A stretch of DNA of 64,000 nucleotides from Streptomyces sp. CB03234 (lineage in GTDB: Bacteria; Actinomycetota; Actinomycetes; Streptomycetales; Streptomycetaceae), in assembly GCF_001905885.1 (NCBI RefSeq), contig NZ_LIYH01000002.1, forward strand, positions 673,591 to 737,590, written 5' to 3'. Made by a program: the position numbers and the translations under genes. Positions 8,003-15,881 of this stretch are shown one piece after another. The notes under the pieces are model-generated. The model was not told where the DNA came from. It searched no databases and worked only from the letters and a program-made list of their open reading frames with translations. The stretch's first letter is position 1, and each line of letters opens with the position of its first letter.

Positions 8003-8644
8003 TCAGTGGGATTCCGAGCCGTGCAGCGGGAAGCCGGCGATGCCCCGCCACGCCAGCGACGTCAGCAGCTGGACCGCCTTCTCGCGCGGGATCGCCGACT
8101 CGCTGGACAGCCAGTACCGCGCGACCACCTGGGAGACGCCGCCCAGGCCCACGGCCAGCAGCATCGACTCGTCCTTGGACAGCCCCGTGTCCTCGGCGAT
8201 GACCTCCGAGATCGCCTCCGCGCACTGCAGCGAGACCCGCTCGACGCGCTCGCGCACCGCCGGTTCGTTCGTCAGATCCGACTCGAAGACGAGGCGGAAG
8301 GCACCGCCCTCGTCCTCCACGTACGCGAAGTAGGCGTCCATGGTGGCCGCCACGCGCAGCTTGTTCTCCGTGGTGGAGGCGAGCGCCGTGCGCACGGCCT
8401 GGAGCAGCGACTCGCAGTGCTGGTCCAGCAGGGCCAGGTACAGCTCCAGCTTCCCGGGGAAGTGCTGGTACAGCACCGGCTTGCTGACGCCGGCGCGCTC
8501 CGCGATGTCGTCCATCGCGGCCGCGTGGTATCCCTGTGCGACAAACACTTCCTGGGCGGCGCCCAGGAGCTGGTTGCGTCGGGCTCGGCGCGGCAGGCGC
8601 GTGCCCCTCGGGCGCGCCGCCTCTGTCTGCTCGATGGCTGTCAC
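8003..8644 (-). CDS. TetR-family transcriptional regulator
   Basis: This 213-aa regulator has an N-terminal TetR helix-turn-helix (about residues 20-67). RRNQLLGAAQEVF is followed by MDDIAERAGVSKPVLYQHFPGK, the canonical recognition-helix segment. The remaining 140 residues form the ligand/dimer domain. GTG 8644 was chosen because GGGAGG lies four bases upstream. The ligand and targets are unknown. It precedes DUF3107 in the same orientation, matching the mycobacterial Rv3208-Rv3208A pair. It may act on itself and the neighbours, but no operator is obvious. Confidence 0.88.
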   Translation of the reverse strand: MTAIEQTEAARPRGTRLPRRARRNQLLGAAQEVFVAQGYHAAAMDDIAERAGVSKPVLYQHFPGKLELYLALLDQHCESLLQAVRTALASTTENKLRVAATMDAYFAYVEDEGGAFRLVFESDLTNEPAVRERVERVSLQCAEAISEVIAEDTGLSKDESMLLAVGLGGVSQVVARYWLSSESAIPREKAVQLLTSLAWRGIAGFPLHGSESH

Positions 8645-8789
8645 GCCGCCTCCCAAAATCGATCCTTGCGCGCTGTGCGCCGCGCCCGCCATCGTACTTT
8701 TGGGTAACCCGGCTGTGCGCGCTGCGAGCGCAGAATTTCACGTACCGGACGCGTGGGGTAGCCGGAGATTCAACATTAAACCGACCAAA

Positions 8790-9014
8790 TCAGCGGTAGT
8801 CGTCCTCGTCCATGGTGACCACGCGGGTCTGTTCAGCCGCGTCGGCCTCGTTCACCACGCCCGGATCGATCCGGGTGAGCGGGTCGTCGGTGCGCTGCTG
8901 CAGCTCGGTGTGCTGCTCGGCGGCGTCGGCCTCGGGCGTCTCCTCGTCCAGCGTCACGGTCGACTCGGTGGTGTCGGCTTCGAAGGTTTCCGGTTCGTTC
9001 GGGTCGACGGTCAT
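8790..9014 (-). CDS. Small acidic hypothetical protein
   Basis: This 74-aa, strongly acidic and probably disordered protein begins MTVDPNEPETFEADTTES and ends with NEADAAEQTRVV and DEDDYR. The C-terminal ADAAEQ-x-RVV-x-x-DEDDYR pattern recurs in short Streptomyces proteins I have seen, but I know no function. The ATG at 9014 has a good ribosome-binding site (AAGGGAGCCC). It lacks Cys, membrane segments and a signal peptide. It is divergent from the hydrolase gene at 9156. Confidence 0.7.
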   Translation of the reverse strand: MTVDPNEPETFEADTTESTVTLDEETPEADAAEQHTELQQRTDDPLTRIDPGVVNEADAAEQTRVVTMDEDDYR

Positions 9015-9155
9015 GGGCTCCCTTTCACATGGGCGGGCGGGGGCCTGGGCGAAATGCCCTCACGTATGAGCCTATGAGGTACCCCTTCTACGCGCTATGC
9101 GATCTGTGACGGCGAACACATCGGTGCCTGCGTGATCGTCTCGTAACATTGCCGC

Positions 9156-10127
9156 ATGTCTTCGACCGAGCTGCCGGAATCCGTCGCCGCCACCGCGGCG
9201 GGCCCGCGGGTGAGCGCCGTACGGGTCGCGGAGGGCGAGCGGCTGCGCTCCGTGACGCTGCCCGGACTGACGCTGAACGTGCGCCACCGGCCGTCGGACC
9301 GCACGGGGCTGCCGCCCGCTCTGTACGTGCACGGGCTCGGCGGCTCCTCGCAGAACTGGTCGGCCCTGATGCCGCTGCTCGAGGACGTCGTGGACGGCGA
9401 GGCGGTCGACCTTCCCGGCTTCGGTGACTCCCCGCCGCCGGACGACGGCGACTACTCCGTCACGGCGCACGCGCGCGCGGTGATCCGGCTGCTGGACTCC
9501 GCCGGGCGCGGAGCCGTCCACCTGGTCGGCAACTCGCTGGGCGGCGCCGTCGCCACCCGCGTCGCGGCCGTCCGCCCCGACCTGGTCCGTACGCTGACGC
9601 TGATCTCGCCCGCGCTGCCGGAGCTGCGGGCGCAGCGCGGAGCCTGGCCCACGGCGCTGCTCGCGCTGCCCGGCGTCGCCTCCCTCTTCACCCGGCTCAC
9701 CCGGGACTGGACGGCGGAGCAGCGGGTGCGCGGCGTGCTCGGGCTCTGTTACGGCGACCCCGGGCGGGTCAGCGACGAGGGCTTCCGCAACGCCGTGGAG
9801 GAGATGGAGCGGCGCCTGGCGCTGCCGTACTTCTGGGACGCGATGGCCCGCTCGGCGCGCGGCATCGTGGACGCGTACACGCTGGGCGGTCAGCACGGGC
9901 TGTGGCGGCAGGCGGAGCGCGTGCTCGCGCCGACGCTGCTGGTGTACGGGGGGCGCGACCAGCTGGTCTCGTTCCGCATGGCGCGCCGGGCGTCGGCCGC
10001 CTTCCGCGACTCGCGGCTGCTGGCGCTTCCGGACGCCGGGCACGTGGCGATGATGGAGTACCCGGAGACGGTCGCGCAGGCCGTACGGGAACTGATCGAC
10101 GGCAGCGACGACAGCGACGGGAGCTGA
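9156..10127 (+). CDS. Alpha/beta hydrolase
   Basis: This 323-aa protein has an alpha/beta-hydrolase fold: HGLGGSSQNWSALMPLL (oxyanion region), nucleophile GNSLGGAVA (about residues 127-135), acid in YGGRDQLV, and catalytic His in DAGHVAMMEYP. There is no signal peptide. The fold resembles lipase/esterase or C-C hydrolase members; the substrate is unknown. It ends 8 bp before the GTG of the DUF3152 gene, so the two are almost certainly co-transcribed and possibly translationally coupled. Confidence 0.85.
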   Translation: MSSTELPESVAATAAGPRVSAVRVAEGERLRSVTLPGLTLNVRHRPSDRTGLPPALYVHGLGGSSQNWSALMPLLEDVVDGEAVDLPGFGDSPPPDDGDYSVTAHARAVIRLLDSAGRGAVHLVGNSLGGAVATRVAAVRPDLVRTLTLISPALPELRAQRGAWPTALLALPGVASLFTRLTRDWTAEQRVRGVLGLCYGDPGRVSDEGFRNAVEEMERRLALPYFWDAMARSARGIVDAYTLGGQHGLWRQAERVLAPTLLVYGGRDQLVSFRMARRASAAFRDSRLLALPDAGHVAMMEYPETVAQAVRELIDGSDDSDGS

Positions 10128-10135
10128 TCCGGGGC

Positions 10136-11389
10136 GTGGGACGACATAGTCGTAAAGGCCCCGCACCTCAGGGCTCCGAGCAGGCCACGGGCGCGGTGCG
10201 AGAGGGGGCGCGTTCGGGTACCGGGCGCCGGCGCAAAGCCTCCGCGGCACCTCCCGAACCGCACCACCAGCACCAGGGCCAGGGCCAGCAGTATGTGCGG
10301 GGCGGCCACCCCGAGCACCACGAACCGGGCGGTGGCTGGGGCGAGCCCGGCCGGTACGGCGACTGGCGTGGCGCACCGACCCGGCCGGCCCCCTCCGCGG
10401 CCCCGTCCACGGTCCCGGCGACCGGAGTGGGCGCCGGCGCGCGGATACCGGGACCCCGGCGCGACTTCGTCGAGGCCTTCGACGGCGCCCCGCCCGGGAC
10501 GGCGCCCGAGGAGCCCCGCCTCCAGGAGGACGACCCGAAGAGGGGCGGGGGCGGCCGGAGCGGCGGCGGCAGGGGCCGTACGTTCACCGGCATCGCGGCC
10601 GCCGCCGTCACCACCGTCCTCGCCGTCGTCGTGGCCGGTCAGGTCACCGGCGTCGGGCCGGGCGGTTCCGACTCCCGCTCGGCGGGCGAGAGCGCCGGCC
10701 GCGCGGCCGACGCGGGCACCGGGGCACGGTCGGACCGTTCCGACGAGCGCCCCGCCCCGCCCGAGGCCGCACGGCGCGCCGCCCCGCCGACGTACGCGCA
10801 GCTGATGGCCAAGCGGTTCCCGCTGGACCCGCGGATGAAGGGGTCCGGCGAGTTCGAGGTCGTGCCGGGCACCGACAAGGCACCGGGCAAGGGCCGCAAG
10901 GTGCGCTACCGGATCGACGTCGAGAAGGGGCTCGGGCTCGACCCCGCGCTGTTCGCGCGGGCGGTCCAGCAGACCCTGAACGACGACCGCAGCTGGGCGC
11001 ACGGCGGCGCCATGACGTTCGAGCGGGTCTCCAGCGGTGAGGCGGAGTTCGTGATCACGCTGGCGAGTCCGGGCACCACCGGGGTCTGGTGCGCCAAGTC
11101 CGGGCTGGACACGACCGTCGACAACGTCTCGTGCGACTCCGCCGCCACCGAGCGCGTGATGATCAACGCGTACCGGTGGGCACAGGGCTCGGAGACGTAC
11201 GGGGCCGACGCGATGCTCCCGTACCGGCAGATGCTGATCAACCACGAGGTCGGGCACCGGCTGGGGTACAACCATGTGAACTGCCGTACGCCGGGCGCAC
11301 TGGCGCCCGTGATGCAGCAGCAGACCAAGTCGCTGGAGGTCGAGGGCATCAAGTGCCGCCCCAACCCGTGGGTCTTCCCCGGCGGTTGA
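10136..11389 (+). CDS. DUF3152 putative zinc-metalloprotease, membrane anchored
   Basis: This 417-aa protein starts with GTG (VGRHSRKGPAP). It has a long Pro/Gly/Arg-rich cytosolic N-terminus, one membrane segment (FTGIAAAAVTTVLAVVVAG, around residue 148-166) and an extracytoplasmic C-terminal domain. Near the end, INHEVGHRLGYNH contains HExxHxxxxxH, a metzincin-like zinc site, followed by a CRTPGALAPVM turn with Met. DUF3152 proteins are actinobacterial and membrane linked (Rv3207c, from memory), with no proven substrate. The start was chosen by the family-typical basic N-terminus. It lies 8 bp downstream of the hydrolase gene. Confidence 0.85.
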   Translation: MGRHSRKGPAPQGSEQATGAVREGARSGTGRRRKASAAPPEPHHQHQGQGQQYVRGGHPEHHEPGGGWGEPGRYGDWRGAPTRPAPSAAPSTVPATGVGAGARIPGPRRDFVEAFDGAPPGTAPEEPRLQEDDPKRGGGGRSGGGRGRTFTGIAAAAVTTVLAVVVAGQVTGVGPGGSDSRSAGESAGRAADAGTGARSDRSDERPAPPEAARRAAPPTYAQLMAKRFPLDPRMKGSGEFEVVPGTDKAPGKGRKVRYRIDVEKGLGLDPALFARAVQQTLNDDRSWAHGGAMTFERVSSGEAEFVITLASPGTTGVWCAKSGLDTTVDNVSCDSAATERVMINAYRWAQGSETYGADAMLPYRQMLINHEVGHRLGYNHVNCRTPGALAPVMQQQTKSLEVEGIKCRPNPWVFPGG

Positions 11390-11585
11390 CCGGTCGGTCG
11401 ATCGGGCGAATTCGCCTGTAGCGCGTCGAAACGCGACGGGTGCAGGAAAGTTACGAGCATTCACCCCTTCCGGTGGCGCAACGGACAACCGTCCATCACG
11501 CCACCGGCATATCCGCTTACGTTCTTCCCGCTGTGAGTCGCCGGACCAACGGTGGCCGCACACAAGGGAGATCGGGGGTGTACTC

Positions 11586-13283
11586 GTGCGGATCGGACTG
11601 CTCACCGAGGGTGGATACCCGTATGCGTCGGGTGAGTCCAGGCTCTGGTGCGACCGGCTCGTGCGCGGGCTCGCGCAGCACGAATTCGACGTCTACGCGC
11701 TCAGCCGCAGCGCGCGGCAGGAGGACGGCGGCTGGGTCCCGCTCCCGCCCCAGGTGCAGCGCGTGCGTACGGCTCCGCTGTGGGGCCCCGATGGCGTTCC
11801 GCGGCACGGCCGCGCCTATGGCAGGCGTGAGCGCCGGCGCTTCGTCACCTGCTTCAAGGAGCTCGCCGCCGCCCTGTGCGGACCGGGGGAGAGCGGGACC
11901 GGCTTCGCGGAAGGGCTGTACGGGCTGGCCGAACTCGGCCGGGAGTACGGGGGCCTCCCCGCCGCCCTCCGCTCGGAAGCCGCCGTTCGCGCCCTGGAAT
12001 CCGCCTGCCGCGCGGGTGGTGCGCGCCGGGGCGTGCACGGCGCCACCGTCCCCGACCACCTCGCCTTCGCCGACCGGCTGGAGCGCGCCCTGCGCCCCCT
12101 CTCCCTCGACTGGTACGGCGAGGACGGCGGCCTGGGTGCGGTCGATCTCTGCCACGCGGCGTCCGGCGGCACGGCGGCCCTGCCCGGACTGCTGGCCAAA
12201 CGCTTCTTCGGCGTTCCGCTGCTGGTCACGGAGTACGGCGTACAGCTGCGCGCGCACTACCTCGCGGCCGCCGACGCGCCGCTGAGCGCTCCCGTGCGCG
12301 CCTTGCTCGCCGCCTTCCACGGGTGCCTGGCCGCCGAGGTGTACCGGCAGGCCGCCCTCATCACGCCCGGCAACACCCACGCGCGCCGCTGGCAGGAGAG
12401 GTGCGGTGCCGAGCGTGCCAAGCTGCGCACGGTCTACCCGGGCATGGAGGCCGAGCGGTTCGCGGCGGTGGGCGAGGGAGCCGACAGCGGCGATCCGCGC
12501 ACGCTGGTGTGGGTCGGCCGGATCGAGCCCGCCAAGGACCTCGTCGGGCTGCTGCACGCCTTCGCGGAGGTACGGAGTCAGGAGCCGGAAGCGCGGCTCA
12601 GGGTCGTTTCCTCGGCGCCCGCCCGCGCCGTCGAATCGGCCACCTACCGCGCGCACTGCGAGGCCCTGGCAGCCCAGCTTTTCCCCGACGAGGCCGCCGA
12701 CGCGCATGCCGTCGGCGACAATCCCGTGTCCTTCGAGGACCTCGGCGGCCCGTACGCTCCCGACCTCACCGACGCGTACGCCGCGGCCGGCGTGGTCGTC
12801 CTCTCCAGCGTGGTCGAGGGTTTCCCGGTCGGGCTGGTCGAGGCCATGCTGTGCGGGCGCGCCACCGTCTCGACGGACGTCGGCGCGGTCGTCGAGGTCA
12901 TCGGTGGTACGGGACTGGTCGTGCCCCCGCGCAATCCGCGGGCGCTCGCCGACGCGTGCCTGGCGCTGTTGCGCGACCCGGCGCGCCGCGAACGGCTGGG
13001 CGCCGCCGCACGCGCCCGCGCACTCGAACTGTTCACGGTGGAGCAGAACCTCGCGGCATTTCGCGGCATTTACCTGGAGCTCATCTCCCACGCGCCCGTG
13101 CGCCGCGACGCCGAGACCGTCGGCGCGGACGGCGAGCCCCTGCCGTTCGCGCACCCGGCCGAGGCGTACGTGCCGGGGCACTGGACGGGACGCGGACCGG
13201 GTGGCGCGACGACCCCGGCCTGGGCGGACCCGGTGGGCGCGTACGCGGCCACGGGCGCGGGGAGGGTGGACGGCCATGTCTGA
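11586..13283 (+). CDS. pelF: PelF-type family 4 glycosyltransferase (DUF3492 + GT-B)
   Basis: This 565-aa protein opens with GLLTEGGYPYASGESRLW, the DUF3492 signature of PelF. The C-terminal GT-B donor half has VGRIEPAKDLVG and the retaining EX7E motif EGFPVGLVE (about residues 415-423), followed by STDVGAVVEVI. PelF proteins use UDP-sugars to polymerise the Pel exopolysaccharide. Here the donor is only inferred, the neighbouring epimerase suggesting UDP-Gal/GalNAc. GTG 11586 begins directly at the conserved domain. The protein is about 50 residues longer than a bare PelF, with a low-complexity C-terminal end. This is the first gene of the exopolysaccharide-like cluster. Confidence 0.8.
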   Translation: MRIGLLTEGGYPYASGESRLWCDRLVRGLAQHEFDVYALSRSARQEDGGWVPLPPQVQRVRTAPLWGPDGVPRHGRAYGRRERRRFVTCFKELAAALCGPGESGTGFAEGLYGLAELGREYGGLPAALRSEAAVRALESACRAGGARRGVHGATVPDHLAFADRLERALRPLSLDWYGEDGGLGAVDLCHAASGGTAALPGLLAKRFFGVPLLVTEYGVQLRAHYLAAADAPLSAPVRALLAAFHGCLAAEVYRQAALITPGNTHARRWQERCGAERAKLRTVYPGMEAERFAAVGEGADSGDPRTLVWVGRIEPAKDLVGLLHAFAEVRSQEPEARLRVVSSAPARAVESATYRAHCEALAAQLFPDEAADAHAVGDNPVSFEDLGGPYAPDLTDAYAAAGVVVLSSVVEGFPVGLVEAMLCGRATVSTDVGAVVEVIGGTGLVVPPRNPRALADACLALLRDPARRERLGAAARARALELFTVEQNLAAFRGIYLELISHAPVRRDAETVGADGEPLPFAHPAEAYVPGHWTGRGPGGATTPAWADPVGAYAATGAGRVDGHV

Positions 13284-13719
13284 CGGAGGCACACGCACGG
13301 GGCCTGCCGCTCGCCCCACCTGGGACAGCCGGGCGGAAGCGGTCCTCTCGGAGCCCGCGCTCGGGGCCGCTCACGACGAACCGTCCGGCCACCACGGCCC
13401 GGTGCGGGCGGCGTCCGGCGCCGGGGCACCCACCCCCGGCGCCCCAGTCACCCCGCCGACGGGCGCACCTCACACGGGCGGACGCCGTACGGCGGCTGGA
13501 CCGGGCGGGATGGCCCGACCCGGCGGGGTGGTCGAGCCCGTGGCGGGCGCGGCGGGGCGCGGTACGGCGGGCGTTGTCGGCGTGGCGGCTGGACCCGGCG
13601 GGGTGGGCGGCCCAGCGGGCGGGCGCGGTGCGGGGGGCGGTCGGCGTGCGGGTGCCGCCGCTGTCCGCGTGGGTGAGGGACAGCGCGCCGGGGTGGTCCG
13701 GCGAGGGCCGGCCGATCCG
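13284..13719 (+). other. Frame-ambiguous stretch between PelF-type and membrane-protein genes
   Basis: An in-frame ATG at 13276 (ATGTCTGA, overlapping the glycosyltransferase stop) opens a reading frame that runs into the membrane protein. Over 13481-13720, however, that frame has poor third-position G+C (about 75 %). The neighbouring frame, with codons starting at 13481, has about 96 % (3 of 80 codons end in A/T) and encodes a Trp-rich sequence with two DPAGW units, stopping at TGA 13721-13723. No ATG/GTG/TTG opens that frame near its beginning. Over 13276-13480 no frame is clearly favoured. This may be a decayed or frameshifted small gene, a programmed shift or a sequencing error. Confidence 0.5.
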
Positions 13720-14766
13720 GTGAAGGCGTTGCTGCACCGGCACCGGGAGTTGTGCGAGCGGGCGGTCGACCCGCTGGAGATCGCCGCCGGGCTGGAGGCC
13801 CACGGGGTGACCGACCGCACGGCTGCCCGGTTCCGGCACCGGGACGTGTTCTCGCTCGCCGAGGAGCTGTACGCGCGCGTGCCGCGCCGTGACGACAGCG
13901 CCTGGACACGGCCCGCCTCCGTACCCGGCACGGCAGCCGCGGCAGCCGCGCTCACCGGCTGGGTCGTTCTGCTGCCCGGCGCCCTGGGCGCGCTCACCGT
14001 CGCGGGCCTCGCCGCCACCGGCGGGCCGCTGAGGGCGGCCGTCGGCGTGGCCGGCGCCGTGGGGCTCGCCGTGGCGCTCACCGCATGCCTCCGCCGCGGG
14101 CCGCTGCGCGCCGCCGGGCGCTCGGCACCGGGCACGCGCGCGTGGACCGGGTTTCTGCTCGCGTACGCCGTGTTCGGCGACGGCCTGCTGGACCAGCTCC
14201 TCATCGGCGGCCCCGACGGGACCTGGCCCGCGGCCACCGCGCCGCTGCTCGCCCTCGCCGTCGCGGTCGCCCCCGCGGCCTGGTGCGCGCACCTGTTCGC
14301 CGTACGGGCACGGCGCGGACTCGCCGGCAGCCGCGGCCTGAAGGACTTCGCCGCCGGAACCCGCCCCCTGCTCCTCGCGGTCGTCGGGCTCTACACCGCC
14401 GCCCTGACCGGTCTGCTCGCGCTCGTGGGCACCGTTCTCGACAAGGGCTCCGTCAGCGGCGGTGCCCTGGCCCTCGGCACCCTCCTCTTCCTCGCCCGGC
14501 TGCTCACCGTCCACGGCTTCGCCGGAGCCGCCGCCACCGGGCTCCTCGCCGCCTCCGCCACCGAGGCGCTCGCCCTCGCGTCCGTCCTCGCCGCCCGCCT
14601 CCCCGGCTGCGACGGGCTCGCCCGCCCCGTCCAGGCGGCCGTCGACAGCTGGGGTGCCGCAGCCGTGCCCACGCTCGCGTGCGGCGCTGCCGCCCTCGCC
14701 CTGCTGGCGCACGCCACCGCCGTACTCGCCCGGGCCTCCGCCCATGCCGACGCCACCGTCACCTGA
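13720..14766 (+). CDS. Multi-pass membrane protein of exopolysaccharide-like cluster
   Basis: This 348-aa form begins at GTG 13720 (VKALLHRHRELCERAVDP), which overlaps the upstream TGA as GTGA. It has a soluble N-terminal segment of about 55 residues (EIAAGLEAHGVTDRTAARF). Eight to ten hydrophobic helices follow to the C-terminus, with the more polar loop RARRGLAGSRGLKDFAAG midway. This start was preferred over ATG 13276 because third-position composition supports this frame only from about 13720. The function is unknown. By position it could serve as the membrane/flippase partner of the PelF-type transferase, as PelG does in Pel systems, but I see no motif that proves PelG homology. Confidence 0.65.
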   Translation: MKALLHRHRELCERAVDPLEIAAGLEAHGVTDRTAARFRHRDVFSLAEELYARVPRRDDSAWTRPASVPGTAAAAAALTGWVVLLPGALGALTVAGLAATGGPLRAAVGVAGAVGLAVALTACLRRGPLRAAGRSAPGTRAWTGFLLAYAVFGDGLLDQLLIGGPDGTWPAATAPLLALAVAVAPAAWCAHLFAVRARRGLAGSRGLKDFAAGTRPLLLAVVGLYTAALTGLLALVGTVLDKGSVSGGALALGTLLFLARLLTVHGFAGAAATGLLAASATEALALASVLAARLPGCDGLARPVQAAVDSWGAAAVPTLACGAAALALLAHATAVLARASAHADATVT

Positions 14767-14847
14767 CCCGGCGGCTCCGGACCCGGCCCGTACCCGCGTA
14801 CACCTCTTCACCCCCTTCATCAGCACATCCACAAGGAGACAACGGAC

Positions 14848-14901
14848 ATGACCCCCCAAACCCCCGCAACAGCCGGTCGGCGCGAAGGGGGCGCGCGATG
14901 A
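14848..14901 (+). CDS. 17-aa leader ORF coupled to epimerase
   Basis: The ORF encodes MTPQTPATAGRREGGAR and starts at an ATG preceded by AAGGAG with ideal spacing (10 nt). Its TGA overlaps the epimerase ATG as ATGA (14898-14901). The ribosome-binding site is the best in this cluster, while the epimerase itself has none upstream of its ATG apart from GAAGGGGGCG inside this leader. Coupled translation of the epimerase from this leader is a reasonable inference. The peptide looks functionless by composition. Confidence 0.55.
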   Translation: MTPQTPATAGRREGGAR

Positions 14902-15881
14902 GGGTGCTGCTGCTCGGTGCCAATGGATTCATCGGCCGCTTCGTCGCCGACCGGCTCCTCGCCGACCCGGCCGTCCACCTGACCGCCCTCGGGCGCGGCG
15001 ACGACGCCGACGTACGCTTCGACCTCGCGGGCGGCAGCCCCGGTGCGCTGACCCGGTTCCTGGACGCGGTCCACCCCGGTGTCGTCATCAACTGCGCCGG
15101 GACCACCCGCGGCGGCGCCCGCGAGCTGACCCGGCACAACACCGTCGCCGTCGCCACCGTCTGCGAGGCGCTGCGCCGCAGCGGCTGCGGGGCGCGTCTG
15201 GTCCAGCTCGGCTGCGCCTCCGAGTACGGGCCCTCGCAGCCCGGCTCGTCCACCGCGGAGGACGCGGTGCCGCGCCCCGGCGGCCCGTACGGCGTGTCCA
15301 AGCTGGCCGCCACCGAGCTGGTCCTCGGCGCCGGCCTGGACGCGGTCGTCCTGCGGGTGTTCTCGCCGGTCGGCCCCGGCACCCCGGCCGGGTCGCCGCT
15401 CGGCCGGCTCGCGGAGGCCATGCGGCGCGCCATGCAGTCCGGTGACGGCGAGCTGAAGCTCGGCGGCCTCGGCGTGCAGCGCGACTTCGTCGACGTACGC
15501 GACGTGGCGCGCGCCGTGCACGCCGCCTCGCTCTCGGCCGCGCAGGGCATCGTCAACATCGGCACGGGCCGTGCCGTACGGCTCCGCGACGCGGCCGCCG
15601 TCCTCGCCAGGGTCGCCGGGTACGGGGGCGCCCTGCACGAGCTGGACGCGCCGAGCAGGCCGTCGCTGTCGGCGATGGGATCCCTGGCGTCCATCGGCGC
15701 CCAGCGTGGCGAGAGCCTCCCCGACCAGCCGGCCGCCGGGGCCCATCCGTACCCCGACGGGTGCGGCAGCTGGCAGCAGGCGGACGTGCGTACCGCGCGC
15801 GACCGGCTCGGCTGGCGGCCCCGCATCAACCTGGAGGAATCCCTGGCCGACATCTGGATGGAGGCCGCATGCCGCATCTGA
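14898..15881 (+). CDS. NAD-dependent sugar-nucleotide epimerase/dehydratase
   Basis: This 327-aa extended SDR has a Rossmann motif, LLGANGFIGRFV (GxxGxxG, about residues 5-16). The active-site pattern is QLGCASEYG for the Ser/Thr position and GPYGVSKLA for YxxxK (Y at about 133). RVFSPVGPG, GVQRDFVDVRDVARAV and NIGTG complete the sugar-nucleotide epimerase signature. It probably makes UDP-Gal or UDP-GalNAc (4-epimerase), though 4,6-dehydratase activity cannot be excluded. It overlaps the spherulin-like gene by 13 bp downstream and a 17-aa leader upstream, so it belongs to the cluster operon and likely supplies donor sugar to the PelF-type transferase. Confidence 0.85.
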   Translation: MRVLLLGANGFIGRFVADRLLADPAVHLTALGRGDDADVRFDLAGGSPGALTRFLDAVHPGVVINCAGTTRGGARELTRHNTVAVATVCEALRRSGCGARLVQLGCASEYGPSQPGSSTAEDAVPRPGGPYGVSKLAATELVLGAGLDAVVLRVFSPVGPGTPAGSPLGRLAEAMRRAMQSGDGELKLGGLGVQRDFVDVRDVARAVHAASLSAAQGIVNIGTGRAVRLRDAAAVLARVAGYGGALHELDAPSRPSLSAMGSLASIGAQRGESLPDQPAAGAHPYPDGCGSWQQADVRTARDRLGWRPRINLEESLADIWMEAACRI

